Assembly (NCBI RefSeq): GCF_002252625.1
Contig: NZ_NQKW01000003.1
Coordinates: 153,116-217,115 of the forward strand
Length of the DNA stretch: 64,000 bases
Reading direction: 5' to 3'
Source of the DNA: Synechococcus sp. 1G10
GTDB lineage: Bacteria > Cyanobacteriota > Cyanobacteriia > PCC-6307 > Cyanobiaceae
The notes beneath the pieces were generated by a model that saw nothing but the letters and a program-made list of their open reading frames with translations, searched no databases and was not told the origin of the DNA. Shown here piece by piece: positions 17,094 through 28,031 of the stretch (the stretch's first letter is position 1; every line of letters begins with the position of its first letter). A program made the translations under genes and the position numbers.

Positions 17094-18413
17094 GTGTCCT
17101 TGGCCAATGTTGTCGTCATCGGTGCACAGTGGGGCGACGAGGGGAAAGGCAAGATCACCGATCTGCTGAGCCGATCCGCCGATGTGGTGGTTCGTTATCA
17201 GGGTGGAGTCAATGCCGGCCACACGATCGTGGTCGACGACAAGGTGCTGAAGCTTCACCTCATTCCCTCTGGGATTCTCTACCCCGACACCATCTGTCTG
17301 ATCGGTTCGGGCACGGTGGTCGACCCGCGCATCATGCTCGAAGAACTCGACATGCTCGGCGGCTACGGCATTGACATCTCCGGACTGAAGCTGGCCTCCA
17401 CGGCTCACGTCACGATGCCGTACCACCGCCTGCTCGATCTGGCGATGGAACAGCGCCGAGGTGATCGCCGCATCGGCACCACCGGCCGGGGCATCGGTCC
17501 CACCTATGCGGATAAGTCAGATCGCAACGGCATCCGGGTGATCGACCTGCTGGATCCCGACCGCTTGCGCGAGCGCCTGATGGGGCCACTGACCGAAAAG
17601 AATCTGATCCTGGAGCGGATCTACGGCCTCGAGCCCCTTGATCCCGAGGTGGTGCTGACGGAATACCTCGCCTATGGCGAGCGTCTTGCCCCGCATGTGG
17701 TCGACTGCACCCGCACGATCCACCAGGCGGCCCGGGCCCGGCAGAACATTCTCTTCGAGGGCGCCCAGGGAACCCTGCTCGATCTCGATCACGGCACCTA
17801 CCCCTACGTCACCTCATCGAATCCCGTCTCCGGCGGCGCCTGTATCGGCGCCGGCGTGGGCCCCACCCTGATCGACCGGGTCATCGGGGTCGCCAAGGCC
17901 TACACCACCCGGGTGGGAGAGGGTCCCTTCCCCACGGAACTGCAGGGCAGTATCAACGACCATCTCTGCGACCGGGGCGGGGAGTACGGCACCACCACGG
18001 GGCGCCGTCGCCGCTGCGGCTGGTTCGATGGGGTGATCGGTCGCTACGCCGTGGAGGTGAACGGACTGGATTGCCTGGCCATCACCAAGCTTGATGTGCT
18101 CGATGAACTCGATGAGATCCAGGTCGGCGTGGCCTATGAGCTCGATGGCGAACGCATCGATCACTTCCCCAGCAGCGCCGAGACATTTGCCCGCTGCCGT
18201 CCGATCTTTCAGACCCTGCCCGGCTGGCAGTGCTCCACCGCAGAGTGCCGCGCCCTTGAGGATCTGCCCGACGCCGCCATGGCCTACCTCCGGTTCCTGG
18301 CTGAGCTGATGGAAGTTCCGATCGCGATCGTTTCGCTCGGCGCCCAGCGTGATCAGACGATCGTGGTGGAGGATCCGATCCACGGACCTAAGCGCGCCCT
18401 TCTGAACGTATGA
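17094..18413 (+). CDS. purA: Adenylosuccinate synthetase
   Basis: First committed step from IMP to AMP: GTP-dependent joining of aspartate to IMP. Characteristic motifs are [20 protein letters not shown] (P-loop and catalytic Asp), [47 protein letters not shown] and [13 protein letters not shown]. Length about 437 residues is standard. The frame starts at GTG 17094; a TTG at 17100 would give [10 protein letters not shown], the form many homologues use. The stop overlaps the next gene's start by 4 nt (ATGA), implying co-translation. Confidence 0.96.
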   Translation: MSLANVVVIGAQWGDEGKGKITDLLSRSADVVVRYQGGVNAGHTIVVDDKVLKLHLIPSGILYPDTICLIGSGTVVDPRIMLEELDMLGGYGIDISGLKLASTAHVTMPYHRLLDLAMEQRRGDRRIGTTGRGIGPTYADKSDRNGIRVIDLLDPDRLRERLMGPLTEKNLILERIYGLEPLDPEVVLTEYLAYGERLAPHVVDCTRTIHQAARARQNILFEGAQGTLLDLDHGTYPYVTSSNPVSGGACIGAGVGPTLIDRVIGVAKAYTTRVGEGPFPTELQGSINDHLCDRGGEYGTTTGRRRRCGWFDGVIGRYAVEVNGLDCLAITKLDVLDELDEIQVGVAYELDGERIDHFPSSAETFARCRPIFQTLPGWQCSTAECRALEDLPDAAMAYLRFLAELMEVPIAIVSLGAQRDQTIVVEDPIHGPKRALLNV

Positions 18414-19414
18414 CGATCCACGCCGACGGCCGATCTCTCGATGTGGTGGGCATCGGCAACGCGATCGTCGATGTGCTGGTCAGCTCAGACGACGCTTTCC
18501 TCGAGAAGCATGGACTGAACAAGGGCGGCATGGCCCTGGTGGATGCCGAGCAGGCCAGGGCGCTCTACGAAGCGGCTGGCCCTGGACTGGAAACCTCCGG
18601 AGGCTCGGCCGCCAACACCCTGGCGGGCCTGGCCCAGCTCGGTGTCCGGGCCGGGTTCATCGGCCGGGTGCGTGACGACCAGCTGGGGGCGATCTTCAGC
18701 CACGACATCCGCTCGGTTGGGGCTCGCTTCGAGACCCCGGCCGCCAGCACGGGTGCAGCCACCGCCCGTTGCCTGATCCTGGTCACACCCGATGCCCAGC
18801 GCACGATGTGCACCTATCTGGGCGCCTCGGTGGACCTTGAACCAGCCGACCTGGACCTGGATCTGGTGCGTCAGGCGGGGATGCTCTACCTGGAGGGATA
18901 CCTCTGGGATGGAGAGGCCGCCAAGCGGGCCTTCCTCGCCGCCGCGGAGGTGATGCGCGCCACTGGTGGCCAGGTGGCCCTCTCCCTCTCCGATGCCTTT
19001 TGCGTCGAGCGCCACCGGCAGAGCTTCCAGGAGCTGGTCGATGGCCATGTGGATGTGCTCTTCGCCAACGAAGCCGAGATCACCGCGCTGTACCAGTGCG
19101 ATGGTTTCGAGGCGGCGATGGAACAGGTGCGCGGCCGCTGCGCGATCGCCGTGCTCACACGCGGTGCCCTGGGTTCGGTGGTGCTCGGAAACGGGCAGGT
19201 CCATCGAATCGATCCCTGGGTGCTAGGCCCCCTGGTTGACACCACAGGAGCCGGTGATCTCTATGCCTCCGGTTTCCTCTACGGACTCACCCGCGGGGAG
19301 ACTCTGGAGCGCTGCGGCCAGCTGGGATCTCTCTGCGCGGGCCAGGTGATCACCCAGCTGGGGCCCCGCCCGCGGGCCTCACTGCCGCAGTTGGTGGCCG
19401 AGCACCTGGGCTGA
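18410..19414 (+). CDS. PfkB-family carbohydrate/nucleoside kinase
   Basis: A 334-residue ribokinase-fold enzyme with the two PfkB signatures: [20 protein letters not shown] near residue 65 and the C-terminal [17 protein letters not shown] with the catalytic Asp in GAGD. The N-terminal [12 protein letters not shown] and [11 protein letters not shown] resemble adenosine kinase-like members. Coupling to purA by a 4-nt overlap supports a purine-related substrate such as adenosine, but this is inference. Its last 36 nt overlap the convergent cobK. Confidence 0.88.
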   Translation: MTIHADGRSLDVVGIGNAIVDVLVSSDDAFLEKHGLNKGGMALVDAEQARALYEAAGPGLETSGGSAANTLAGLAQLGVRAGFIGRVRDDQLGAIFSHDIRSVGARFETPAASTGAATARCLILVTPDAQRTMCTYLGASVDLEPADLDLDLVRQAGMLYLEGYLWDGEAAKRAFLAAAEVMRATGGQVALSLSDAFCVERHRQSFQELVDGHVDVLFANEAEITALYQCDGFEAAMEQVRGRCAIAVLTRGALGSVVLGNGQVHRIDPWVLGPLVDTTGAGDLYASGFLYGLTRGETLERCGQLGSLCAGQVITQLGPRPRASLPQLVAEHLG

Positions 19415-20266
19415 TTGCGCTCCAGTGGGCTCTGGCTGTCCCACCTGTGCCAGCAACTCCTCCAGCGGCCACAGTTCTGATTCGGGCAGCGGTTCCGCCG
19501 GTCGCCTGAGCAGCAGCAGCTTCAGCCCCAGCTCGGCGCAGAGCTGCTGCCAGAGCTCCTCGGTCGGGCCGCCCGACTGGCGGCAGAGCACCGCCGAGAT
19601 GCCCCAGTGCTCCATCAGCGCCCTCTCGATCGAACCGGCAGTCGTCGCCGGTGGCCCCGTGCCGGGACGGTGGCAGGCAAGGGCACCCTCACCCAGCCCC
19701 GCCGCCAGGGCCTGCCGCAGGCTTGTCGGGTTGGGCAGGATGCGGGCAAAGCAGGCACTGGTCTTGGCCAGCGCCACGGCCCTCGCCAGATGGCGGGCGC
19801 CGATCGCCAGCAGCAGACTCTCGCCGGCCAGGTCGATTCCGGCCAGATCCTCAAGCTGATCGAGCAGGATCAGCCTGGTCCCAGGCAGCTGGCGCACGGG
19901 CGGGCGCAGGAGGCGAAGCAGGGGTTGGCCGCCGCGGCTGCAGACCGCCGCCAGATCGGCGCTGATGCGGGCGGCGAAGGGATGGCTGGCATCGATCACC
20001 CAACGGAAGGGGGCGAGGGGAGCAGCAAGCAGTTCAGCTTCGATCGCCCCAGGGCCTGCCAGCGCTCCCAGGCGACTCTGCAGCCGGGGGTGGGCGGGAT
20101 AGGCCCGCAGGGCGTCCTCGCTCACCAGTGAGACCTGCACACTCCAACCAGCGTCCAGCAGCCGGCTGACGATCAGCGGCCCTTCGCCGGTGCCGCCCAG
20201 CAGCCAGATCGATGGCCGCCGCCCTGGTACTGCAGCGGCGTCCGCCGCGTCAGATCCGGCGATCAA
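19379..20266 (-). CDS. cobK: Precorrin-6x reductase (CobK/CbiJ family)
   Basis: NAD(P)H-dependent reductase of the corrin ring in cobalamin synthesis. IWLLGGTGEGPLIVSRLL is the nucleotide-binding start, RWVIDASHPFAARISADLAA the family signature and FARILPNPTSLRQALAAG a later conserved block. The open frame continues upstream across the SSB gene to 20605, but that part is antisense to a real gene and lacks sense, so the start must lie near 20266, where a TTG occurs shortly before the first conserved strand. About 295 residues; C-terminus is Pro/Glu-rich. Confidence 0.82.
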   Translation of the reverse strand: MIAGSDAADAAAVPGRRPSIWLLGGTGEGPLIVSRLLDAGWSVQVSLVSEDALRAYPAHPRLQSRLGALAGPGAIEAELLAAPLAPFRWVIDASHPFAARISADLAAVCSRGGQPLLRLLRPPVRQLPGTRLILLDQLEDLAGIDLAGESLLLAIGARHLARAVALAKTSACFARILPNPTSLRQALAAGLGEGALACHRPGTGPPATTAGSIERALMEHWGISAVLCRQSGGPTEELWQQLCAELGLKLLLLRRPAEPLPESELWPLEELLAQVGQPEPTGAQSAQVLGHQLRQ

Positions 20267-20314
20267 GGGTTGGGTCCGTGCATCAGGATGGGGCCCACTG
20301 TCGTCGAGGGGGTC

Positions 20315-20845
20315 GTGAACCACTGTTTGCTGGAGGTGGTGGTGCTGGAGGCACCCCAGGTGCGCTACACCCAGGACAACCAGACACCGGTGGCGGAGAT
20401 GGCCGTCGAACTCGATGGTCTCCGCCCCGATGATCCCCCGGGACAACTGAAGGTGGTGGGTTGGGGTAATCTCGCCCAGGATCTTCAGAACCGGGTGCAG
20501 GTGGGTCAGCGGCTGATGATCGAGGGGCGGCTGCGTATGAGCACCGTCTCGCGCGCCGATGGCACCAAGGAAAAGCGCGCCGAATTCACCCTCGCCCGCC
20601 TTCACCCCCTCACGGCCCAGGGTTCCGCTCCGGCTCCATCTGCGGCGCCATCTGTGGCTCCACAGATGGCTGCAGCCATGGCTCAGGGCGCTCCGGTGCG
20701 CACGATTCCTCGGCCGGCGCCTGCCGCTCCCCGGCCGGTCACTCCGGCGCCGCGCCCTGCTGCTGCGGAGCCACCGCCCCCCACCTGGAACACCTCGCCG
20801 CTGGTGCCTGATCTGGCCGACGACGACGACGAAATCCCCTTCTGA
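20315..20845 (+). CDS. ssb: Single-stranded DNA-binding protein
   Basis: OB-fold SSB: the GTG at 20315 gives MNHCLLEVVVLEAPQVRYTQ, matching the MN(H/S)C start of cyanobacterial homologues; an ATG at 20288 would add nine residues. The core has DNQTPVAEMAVELDGL and LKVVGWGNLAQDLQNRVQVG. After a flexible Pro/Ala linker the protein ends in the acidic tip ADDDDEIPF, the docking peptide for SSB-interacting enzymes such as PriA (encoded at 23804). Divergent from cobK with 48 bp between starts. Confidence 0.88.
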   Translation: MNHCLLEVVVLEAPQVRYTQDNQTPVAEMAVELDGLRPDDPPGQLKVVGWGNLAQDLQNRVQVGQRLMIEGRLRMSTVSRADGTKEKRAEFTLARLHPLTAQGSAPAPSAAPSVAPQMAAAMAQGAPVRTIPRPAPAAPRPVTPAPRPAAAEPPPPTWNTSPLVPDLADDDDEIPF

Positions 20846-20853
20846 GGCCCGGA

Positions 20854-21087
20854 TCAGCCCGGTTCAAGCCGCTGGCGGGCCTGGTCGAGCAGCTGACCGA
20901 GCTCCCGCTCCAGTGCAGCAAGATCCAGCCTCAGATCGGGCCAGCGGCCGCCGTCGATCTGCTGCAGCAGCCAGAGGCGATCTTCAGTGAGCTGATCCAG
21001 CAGCTTCAGGGTGCTGGGGTCGTCGAGCGGGATCTCGGGGGGAGACGAAGGCGAAGCGGGATCGGCACTGGGGCTGGGGTGATCCAT
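20854..21087 (-). CDS. Small conserved cyanobacterial protein, unknown
   Basis: A 77-residue acidic protein: a Ser/Pro-rich N-terminal 20 residues, then two predicted helices (LKLLDQLTEDRLWLLQQIDG and LDLAALERELGQLLDQARQR). No catalytic motif and no membrane segment. The hydrophobic heptad pattern suggests helix pairing or partner binding. Convergent with ssb (8 nt between ends) and divergent from the DUF2854 gene. Confidence 0.6.
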   Translation of the reverse strand: MDHPSPSADPASPSSPPEIPLDDPSTLKLLDQLTEDRLWLLQQIDGGRWPDLRLDLAALERELGQLLDQARQRLEPG

Positions 21088-21148
21088 GGCCGGAGGGTCT
21101 GCTTGTCAACGATCGCCATCCTGGACCGCGCTGCAGGAAGATGGCGCT

Positions 21149-21715
21149 ATGGAAGCACTCACATCCCCCGGCAGCCTGCTGACCATCCTCGGTGCGGCGC
21201 TCACCGTGATCGGCTCGATCGCCTACGTCACCGACAGCCCCAACATCAGCCTGGCGGGAGTGTTCTACGGCGTTCCGGTGCTGCTGGGAGGCCTGGCCCT
21301 GAAGTCGTCGGAGCTGCCCCCAGCCCAGCGGCTCACGCCGGCAGCGGAGCTGCGGCAGCTGCGTGAGCTGCCCGAGAACGAGCCCTTGCGCAAGCTTCTC
21401 AAAGACGTGACACGCTGGCGTTATGGCCAGAAGGCCCACCTCGAGAGCTCTCTCGAAGCGCTCAAGCTCTGGAACGACGACGCTCCGCCGGAGCTGCTGA
21501 GCGTGGCCGAGCACGATCTGGATGGCGGCTATGGCCTGGTGCTCCACTTCCGCTGCCATGGAGTTCCGCCGGAACGATGGCAGGCCAAGCAGGACCGGCT
21601 GGGTCGCTTCTTCGGCCCTGGACTGCGCGCTGAGCTGCGGCTGATCTCCGCTTCCGAGCTGGAACTGAGCCTGCTGCCCGGCGCTGATGTCGTCGAGCCC
21701 GCTCCAGCGGCCTGA
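21149..21715 (+). CDS. DUF2854 membrane protein
   Basis: A 188-residue protein. Two hydrophobic stretches at the N-terminus (LLTILGAALTVIGSIAYVTD and LAGVFYGVPVLLGGLAL) are followed by a soluble part with ENEPLRKLLKDVTRWRYGQK and LHFRCHGVPPERW. I recognise it as DUF2854, a family of cyanobacteria and chloroplasts with no known function. The ATG giving MEALTSPG is used because the upstream ATG at 21086 overlaps the divergent gene's start. Followed by argB after 54 nt. Confidence 0.75.
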   Translation: MEALTSPGSLLTILGAALTVIGSIAYVTDSPNISLAGVFYGVPVLLGGLALKSSELPPAQRLTPAAELRQLRELPENEPLRKLLKDVTRWRYGQKAHLESSLEALKLWNDDAPPELLSVAEHDLDGGYGLVLHFRCHGVPPERWQAKQDRLGRFFGPGLRAELRLISASELELSLLPGADVVEPAPAA

Positions 21716-21769
21716 GCCCTGGCCCCGGCGCCTGCCGGTCCCCACGCCCACCCTTCTCCCCTTTTCCTC

Positions 21770-22687
21770 TTGAGCCAGGACCCCGTCATCAGTGCTGAGG
21801 ACACCCTGCGTGTGTCCGTGCTCAGTGAGGCGCTGCCTTATATCCAGCGCTTCGCCGGGCGCCGCGTGGTGGTGAAGTACGGCGGCGCGGCGATGGTGCG
21901 GGAAGATCTGCGCGACGCAGTCTTCCGCGACCTGGCCCTGCTGGCCTGCGTGGGGGTGCAGCCGGTGGTGGTGCACGGCGGCGGACCGGAGATCAACCAG
22001 TGGCTCAAGAAGCTGGAAATCCCCGCCCAGTTCCGTGATGGGCTGCGTGTCACCGACCCCGACACCATGGATGTGGTGGAAATGGTGCTGGTGGGTCGGG
22101 TCAACAAGCAGATCGTCAACGGTCTCAACCGGGTGGGGGGCCGTGCCGTGGGGCTCTCCGGCAGCGATGGGGCCCTGGTGGAGGCTCGCACCTGGGGCGA
22201 GGGTTCCCACGGACTGGTGGGTGAGGTGGCGGCGGTCAACCCCGATGTGCTCGCACCTCTGCTGCAGAGCGGCTACATCCCGGTGATCTCGAGTGTGGCT
22301 GCCGATCCCAGTGGCCAGGCTCACAACATCAATGCCGACACGGTGGCCGGGGAGCTGGCCGCTGCCCTTCAGGCCGAGAAGCTGATCCTGCTCACCGACA
22401 CCCCGGGCATCCTGCAGGACCGGGAAGATCCCTCCAGCCTCTTGCGCCAGATCACCTTGCCCGAGGCCCGGGAGCTGATCCGTACCGGCGTCGTCAACGC
22501 GGGGATGACACCCAAGACGGAATGCTGCATCCGGGCCCTGGCCCAGGGGGTCGGCGCGGCCCACATCCTCGATGGCCGTGTCCCCCATGCCCTGCTGCTG
22601 GAGGTGTTCACCGATGCCGGCGTCGGCACGATGGTGGTCGGCAGCAGCCGTGCCGCCGCCCGAGCGAGTGCCCAGCGGCGTGGCTGA
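21770..22687 (+). CDS. argB: N-acetylglutamate kinase
   Basis: Second step of arginine synthesis, phosphorylating N-acetylglutamate; the PII-controlled step in cyanobacteria. Signatures: [11 protein letters not shown] (phosphate loop with catalytic Lys), [37 protein letters not shown] and [10 protein letters not shown]. The start is a TTG giving [20 protein letters not shown]; no ATG lies upstream in the gap. About 305 residues is normal. The 3' end overlaps the next gene by about 8 nt. Confidence 0.95.
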   Translation: MSQDPVISAEDTLRVSVLSEALPYIQRFAGRRVVVKYGGAAMVREDLRDAVFRDLALLACVGVQPVVVHGGGPEINQWLKKLEIPAQFRDGLRVTDPDTMDVVEMVLVGRVNKQIVNGLNRVGGRAVGLSGSDGALVEARTWGEGSHGLVGEVAAVNPDVLAPLLQSGYIPVISSVAADPSGQAHNINADTVAGELAAALQAEKLILLTDTPGILQDREDPSSLLRQITLPEARELIRTGVVNAGMTPKTECCIRALAQGVGAAHILDGRVPHALLLEVFTDAGVGTMVVGSSRAAARASAQRRG

Positions 22688-23795
22688 GGATCCACTGGCT
22701 CCGGCTCGGGCCGCGCTCGATTGCGGTGAGTACGGCCGCTGCCTGCGCTTGCTGGAGCCGATCGTGGAAGCCCATGCCATCACGGCATCGCTGGGCGGAC
22801 GGGCCCGGATGCTGATGGCCACGGCGCTGATCGGCCAGGGGGAGTCTGAGAGCGCGGCCAGCTGTGTGCGCGGTCTCCAGGCCTGCGTTGATCCCGACCT
22901 GCGCCGGCAGGCCCGAGACCTGAGCTTGATTCTCGAGGCCCCCAGCCTCAAGCGGCCGGAGAACTGGTCGATCACCTTGCCGCCGATCGGCGGGGTGGAG
23001 TCGCTGCAGCAACGGGTGATGCCCCTGGGCCAGGCCCGCCCAGGCCGCACCAGAGCGGAGTCAGCGCCGCCGCCGCCGGTGGGTCCCACCCGCTCGCCAT
23101 TGGGCTTTGCGATCGTCGTGCTGGCGGTGCTGCTGCTGCTCACGGGGCTGCTGGGGGGCTGCCTTCGCGTCGACACCGAGCTCAGCCTGCCGGCACCGGG
23201 TCGGCTCGAGCTGAGCCAGAGCCTCACCAGCGTCAGCGGCAACTGGATGCCCTGGCAGCGGCAGTTCGCCAGCACCCTCTCAACCGACGCTGAGCTCACT
23301 CGCTACAAGCTCTCCCTGGATCCGGATCAGGGCCGCCTCAGCCTCAGCAGCGGCGTGGTGACGCCTGCAGAAGCCTCAGGTCTGTTGCGGCGCCTGGCTC
23401 TCGATGCCGGTGCGCTCACGGGACAGCCACTGCCTGCGCCGGTGCTCAGCCTTCAGGAACGCAACTGGCTGCTCGGTGTTCGTCAGCAGCTCGGCTTCGA
23501 GCTCGACCTGCGCCAGGTGCAGCCCCTGCCGGGCCTGAGCTTCACGGTGAGACTCCGCTCACTGGGCGTCGGAGCTGTGCAAACAGCCCAGCCGCTGGCC
23601 GTGGAGCCCCGGCCCGAAGGGCTGAACTGGCCCCTGCAGCTGGGGGTCGTCAACCGGCTTGAGCTGAGCGGCTGGCGCTGGAGCCGCCTCGGCCTGGGCA
23701 GCCTGCTGGTCGCCCTGTTGCTGGTGCTCAGCCTGGTGTTGCAGCGGTTGCGGCGGCAGGCGGGTTTCGGCTGGCCTGAGTTGCCCTCCCCGTAG
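22680..23795 (+). CDS. DUF3153-like membrane protein with helical N-terminal domain
   Basis: About 371 residues from the GTG giving [19 protein letters not shown]. The N-terminal 90 residues look like a TPR-type helical repeat ([20 protein letters not shown]). A hydrophobic segment ([20 protein letters not shown]) ends in Cys, followed by an extracytoplasmic beta-rich domain ([20 protein letters not shown]) and a C-terminal membrane helix ([19 protein letters not shown]). The exported domain resembles DUF3153 of cyanobacteria, function unknown. A second GTG at 22668 is an alternative start. Overlap with argB suggests co-expression. Confidence 0.65.
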   Translation: MAEDPLAPARAALDCGEYGRCLRLLEPIVEAHAITASLGGRARMLMATALIGQGESESAASCVRGLQACVDPDLRRQARDLSLILEAPSLKRPENWSITLPPIGGVESLQQRVMPLGQARPGRTRAESAPPPPVGPTRSPLGFAIVVLAVLLLLTGLLGGCLRVDTELSLPAPGRLELSQSLTSVSGNWMPWQRQFASTLSTDAELTRYKLSLDPDQGRLSLSSGVVTPAEASGLLRRLALDAGALTGQPLPAPVLSLQERNWLLGVRQQLGFELDLRQVQPLPGLSFTVRLRSLGVGAVQTAQPLAVEPRPEGLNWPLQLGVVNRLELSGWRWSRLGLGSLLVALLLVLSLVLQRLRRQAGFGWPELPSP

Positions 23796-23803
23796 GAATC
23801 CCC

Positions 23804-26065
23804 TCAGAGCTCGATCGGATCGGGATCAATCGAGAGGCTCACGCTGCGGGCCAGGCCGGCGCGCAGCTCGGCTTCCGGAGGCAGGGGCAGGTCGGCGCCG
23901 GCGGGGCCGTGCAGCAGCAGCTGCCAGCGGTAGCGGCCCGCCACCCGTGCCACCGCGGCAGGCGCGGGGCCGATCATCTGCCAGCCGGCCTGCTCCACCT
24001 GGGGCCGCAGCTGCTCGGCCAGGGCGGCGGCGGCCGTGGCGGTGGCCGCTCCGGAGGGGCCAGCCAGGCGCAGCAGACACGCCCGGCTGAAGGGCACCAG
24101 CTGGGCCTGACGGCGCAGCTGCAGTTCCGCCTCGAGAAAGATGTCGTAGCGGCCGTCGATCAGATGCTGGATCACGGGGTGATCCGGCAGGTAGGTCTGC
24201 ACGATCACCTCCCCGGGACGCTCACCCCTGCCGGCCCTGCCCGCCAGCTGCAGCAGCAGCTGCAGGCAGTGCTCCGAGGCGCGCAGATCAGGCCGGTGCA
24301 GGAGACCATCGGCTGCCAGCACCGCCGCCAGGGTGACACGGGGCAGATCCATGCCCTTGGCCAGCATCTGGGTGCCCACGAGCACATCGGCCTCCCCGGC
24401 CGCGAAACGTTCCAGCAGGCCGCGGTGCCCATCCCGGCCCCGGGTGCTGTCCCGGTCGAAGCGCAACAGGCGCAGACCCGAGAGTTCCTGCTCCAGCTGC
24501 TCCATCACCCGCTGGGTGCCGGCGCCGAAGGGCTTGAAGGCGGTGGAACCGCAGGATCCGCAGTGGGAGGTCAGGGGCTGGCGGTGGCCGCACCAGTGGC
24601 AGCGCAGGGTCTGACTGCCATCGCGCAGCCGGTGGACCGTGAGGGACACATCGCAATGAGGGCACTGAACCACCTCACCGCAACTGCGACAGCTCAGGAA
24701 ACTGCTGTAGCCGCGGCGGGGCACCAGCACCACGGCCTGCTCCCCACGCTCCTGGAGCCGCTCCATCCGCTCCATCAGGGCCCGGCTGATCAGGCGGCGG
24801 TGGCCTTCCGCCAGCTCCTGACGAAGGTCCACCACCCGCACCGGCGCTGCCGCCTGCCCGCTGATGCGGCGGCTGAGGCGCAGCAGGGTGGCCATGTACC
24901 GGGGACCCCGGCATGCCAGCCACGACTCCAGGGAGGGGGTGGCGCTCCCCAGCAGCAGCCGGGCGCCCGCGGCAGTGCAGCGCAGCCGGGCCACCTCCCT
25001 GGCGTGGTAGCAGGGCATCGGACTGTCCTGTTTGTAGGAACTGTCGTGCTCCTCATCCAGCACGATCAGGCCCAGGGGCGCCAGGGGCAGGAACACCGCC
25101 GAGCGAGTGCCCACGGCGATCAGAGGCTCCGTGGGGCCGGCCTGCAGACAACGGCGCCAGGCGGCGATGCGCGCCCGTTCCGAAAGGCCGCTGTGGAACT
25201 CGAGGATGCGGCCGCCGAAGCGGGCACGGCAGCGGTCGAGCAGCTGGGGGATCAGTCCGATCTCAGGAGTGAGGATCAGCGCGCTGCGGCCGGAAGCCAG
25301 GCAGGCGGCCGCCGCCTGCAGATACACCTCCGTCTTGCCTGAGCCGGTCACTCCCCAGAGCAGGAACTCCTGGCCGCTGGACCCGGCGAGGATCTGCTCG
25401 AGGGCGGCCTCTTGGTCCGGATTCAGGGGGCGGGGCGACTCGAGCGGCCCGCCGGCCAGATCATGAGCCTGCTGGACGGCGCCTGGCTGAGGCGCACCGC
25501 CGCCAGAGAGCACCTGTCGGCTGCTGCGTAACCAGCCTTTGGCCACCAGGGCCTGCACCAAGGAGCGGCTGAAACCCCATGCCATGACCGTGGTCTGGGA
25601 AGCCGCCGAGCCGGGGCATTCCCGCAGGCGATCGATCAGCTGGCACTGGCGGCTGGTGAGTGGCTGGGGGCTCTCCACCAGCTCCAACCGGAGCTGGGTA
25701 AGTAGCTGGGGCTGGGCCCGTGCCGGCCGCTGTCCCAGCCAGCCTGGAGGCAAGGCTGTCTTGAGGGTTCGAAACAGGCTGGTGTGGCACTGACGGGCCA
25801 CCTCCTGCAGCAGCGCCTGCCAGTGGGGATCCACGGCGGCGGCCTGGTGAAGACCTTCCACCGACTGGATCACCGCTGGATCGAGATCAGCCGGAACCTC
25901 AGCCAGGGTGTCGACCACCAGGCCGATCTGGGGGCGTCCCCTCAGTCGCACGCTCACCAGATCCCCGACCGCCAGGCCAAGGACCGGTGGTGCGGCGTAG
26001 GTAAAGATTCTCCCCTCCCTACCGGCCTCCACCCAGACCTGAACCCAGTGCGGGGGCAAGGACAT
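23804..26065 (-). CDS. priA: Primosomal replication-restart helicase PriA
   Basis: Superfamily 2 helicase that reloads the replisome at collapsed forks. Domains: N-terminal 3'-DNA-binding domain (WVQVWVEAGREGRIFTY), Walker A LLWGVTGSGKTEVYLQAA, Walker B LIVLDEEHDSSYKQ, and a zinc-binding insert with paired cysteines (SCRSCGEVVQCPHCD, RCHWCGH, HCGSCGST). The start giving MSLPPHWVQVWVEAG is chosen over the upstream ATG at 26101 because it matches the first beta strand of the family. PriA contacts the acidic tip of SSB. Confidence 0.93.
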   Translation of the reverse strand: MSLPPHWVQVWVEAGREGRIFTYAAPPVLGLAVGDLVSVRLRGRPQIGLVVDTLAEVPADLDPAVIQSVEGLHQAAAVDPHWQALLQEVARQCHTSLFRTLKTALPPGWLGQRPARAQPQLLTQLRLELVESPQPLTSRQCQLIDRLRECPGSAASQTTVMAWGFSRSLVQALVAKGWLRSSRQVLSGGGAPQPGAVQQAHDLAGGPLESPRPLNPDQEAALEQILAGSSGQEFLLWGVTGSGKTEVYLQAAAACLASGRSALILTPEIGLIPQLLDRCRARFGGRILEFHSGLSERARIAAWRRCLQAGPTEPLIAVGTRSAVFLPLAPLGLIVLDEEHDSSYKQDSPMPCYHAREVARLRCTAAGARLLLGSATPSLESWLACRGPRYMATLLRLSRRISGQAAAPVRVVDLRQELAEGHRRLISRALMERMERLQERGEQAVVLVPRRGYSSFLSCRSCGEVVQCPHCDVSLTVHRLRDGSQTLRCHWCGHRQPLTSHCGSCGSTAFKPFGAGTQRVMEQLEQELSGLRLLRFDRDSTRGRDGHRGLLERFAAGEADVLVGTQMLAKGMDLPRVTLAAVLAADGLLHRPDLRASEHCLQLLLQLAGRAGRGERPGEVIVQTYLPDHPVIQHLIDGRYDIFLEAELQLRRQAQLVPFSRACLLRLAGPSGAATATAAAALAEQLRPQVEQAGWQMIGPAPAAVARVAGRYRWQLLLHGPAGADLPLPPEAELRAGLARSVSLSIDPDPIEL

Positions 26066-26092
26066 CTCCAACACGGTCGAGATTCGCCTTGC

Positions 26093-26109
26093 AAACCCCA
26101 TAGGGGTTT
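26093..26109. promoter_or_regulatory. Perfect inverted repeat in the priA leader
   Basis: AAACCCC-ATA-GGGGTTT, 7-bp perfect arms with a 3-nt loop, lies 28 nt upstream of the chosen priA start. It could be a protein-binding site or form a small hairpin in the priA leader. Regulator unknown. Confidence 0.35.
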
Positions 26110-26122
26110 CTTAAGATAAAGG

Positions 26123-26139
26123 AGTTGAGCAGCTCAACT
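26123..26139. promoter_or_regulatory. Perfect palindrome upstream of priA
   Basis: AGTTGAG-CAG-CTCAACT, 7-bp arms and 3-nt centre, lies 58 nt upstream of priA, close to an AT-rich stretch (TTAAGATAAA) that could hold a promoter. The symmetry suits a dimeric repressor. It does not match the cyanobacterial LexA consensus I know. Confidence 0.35.
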
Positions 26140-26398
26140 GGCTGCTGTCGGAACCAGGCAGAGTTCCGTCCAGTGGGAAGACCTGAAGTGCAGGCTGCTT
26201 GGAGAACCCCTCCAGCGCGCCTCCCGGTCTGCGAACACCCCTGACAGCACTGCCTGGCCTCCGGGTCGTTCCACGTCGTCAGGTCTTTGTTTCCTCCGCT
26301 TCAACCCGGCGCCTGATGGGGCCTGTTTTTGTTCCTGGTCGGCCATCGGCTGCACTTGGATGCTGAAGAAACGTTTTGTGTCGTGATGTTGTCATCGC

Positions 26399-26447
26399 GC
26401 CCAATTGACTTGGCTGAATTTCCGGCCTGAACTTGTCGGCCCAATTG
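26399..26447 (+). promoter_or_regulatory. Direct repeat and candidate promoter before rpoD
   Basis: GCCCAATTG occurs at 26399-26407 and again at 26439-26447, exactly 40 bp apart. The first copy runs into TTGACT (26405-26410), a possible -35 element; the matching -10 is weak. The repeat lies 41-89 bp before the rpoD start and may bind a regulator. No experimental analogue known to me. Confidence 0.3.
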
Positions 26448-26487
26448 TTTTCACCTGACTATTCCGTCACTCCGTCGCAGTCCCGCT

Positions 26488-27927
<1,440 letters not shown>

Positions 27928-27942
27928 GCCAGATTTCCTGAG

Positions 27943-27977
27943 GCCTCGCTCGGTCCCTTGTCGGCCCTGAGCGAGGC
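27943..27977 (+). terminator. Inverted repeat downstream of rpoD
   Basis: GCCTCGCTC at 27943-27951 pairs perfectly with GAGCGAGGC at 27969-27977 around a 17-nt loop, starting 16 nt after the rpoD stop codon. No T-run follows, so it may be a factor-assisted terminator or an mRNA-stabilising hairpin rather than a classic intrinsic terminator. Confidence 0.45.
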
Positions 27978-28031
27978 TGGTGGCTGGTGTTCTGTTCCTT
28001 GCCGGATGGCGTGTTGATCACTCAGGGATGG

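Larger units (their letters stand above)
26066..26487. other. Divergent priA/rpoD intergenic region
   Basis: A 422-nt gap, the longest in the core part of the window. It holds the two palindromes near priA, a stretch with no recognisable coding or RNA feature (26140-26390), and a region of lower GC just before rpoD. A reverse-strand open frame of 73 codons (26134-26355) has no support. The rpoD leader seems long, as is common for principal sigma genes. Confidence 0.5.

Noticed and set aside
19379..20605. 408-codon version of CobK reaching across ssb
   Set aside because: The first 110 residues are antisense to ssb and His/Gln-rich without CobK features; the enzyme begins near 20266.
26134..26355. 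Reverse 73-codon open frame upstream of rpoD
   Set aside because: No family features, no ribosome site, and it fills only part of a regulatory gap.
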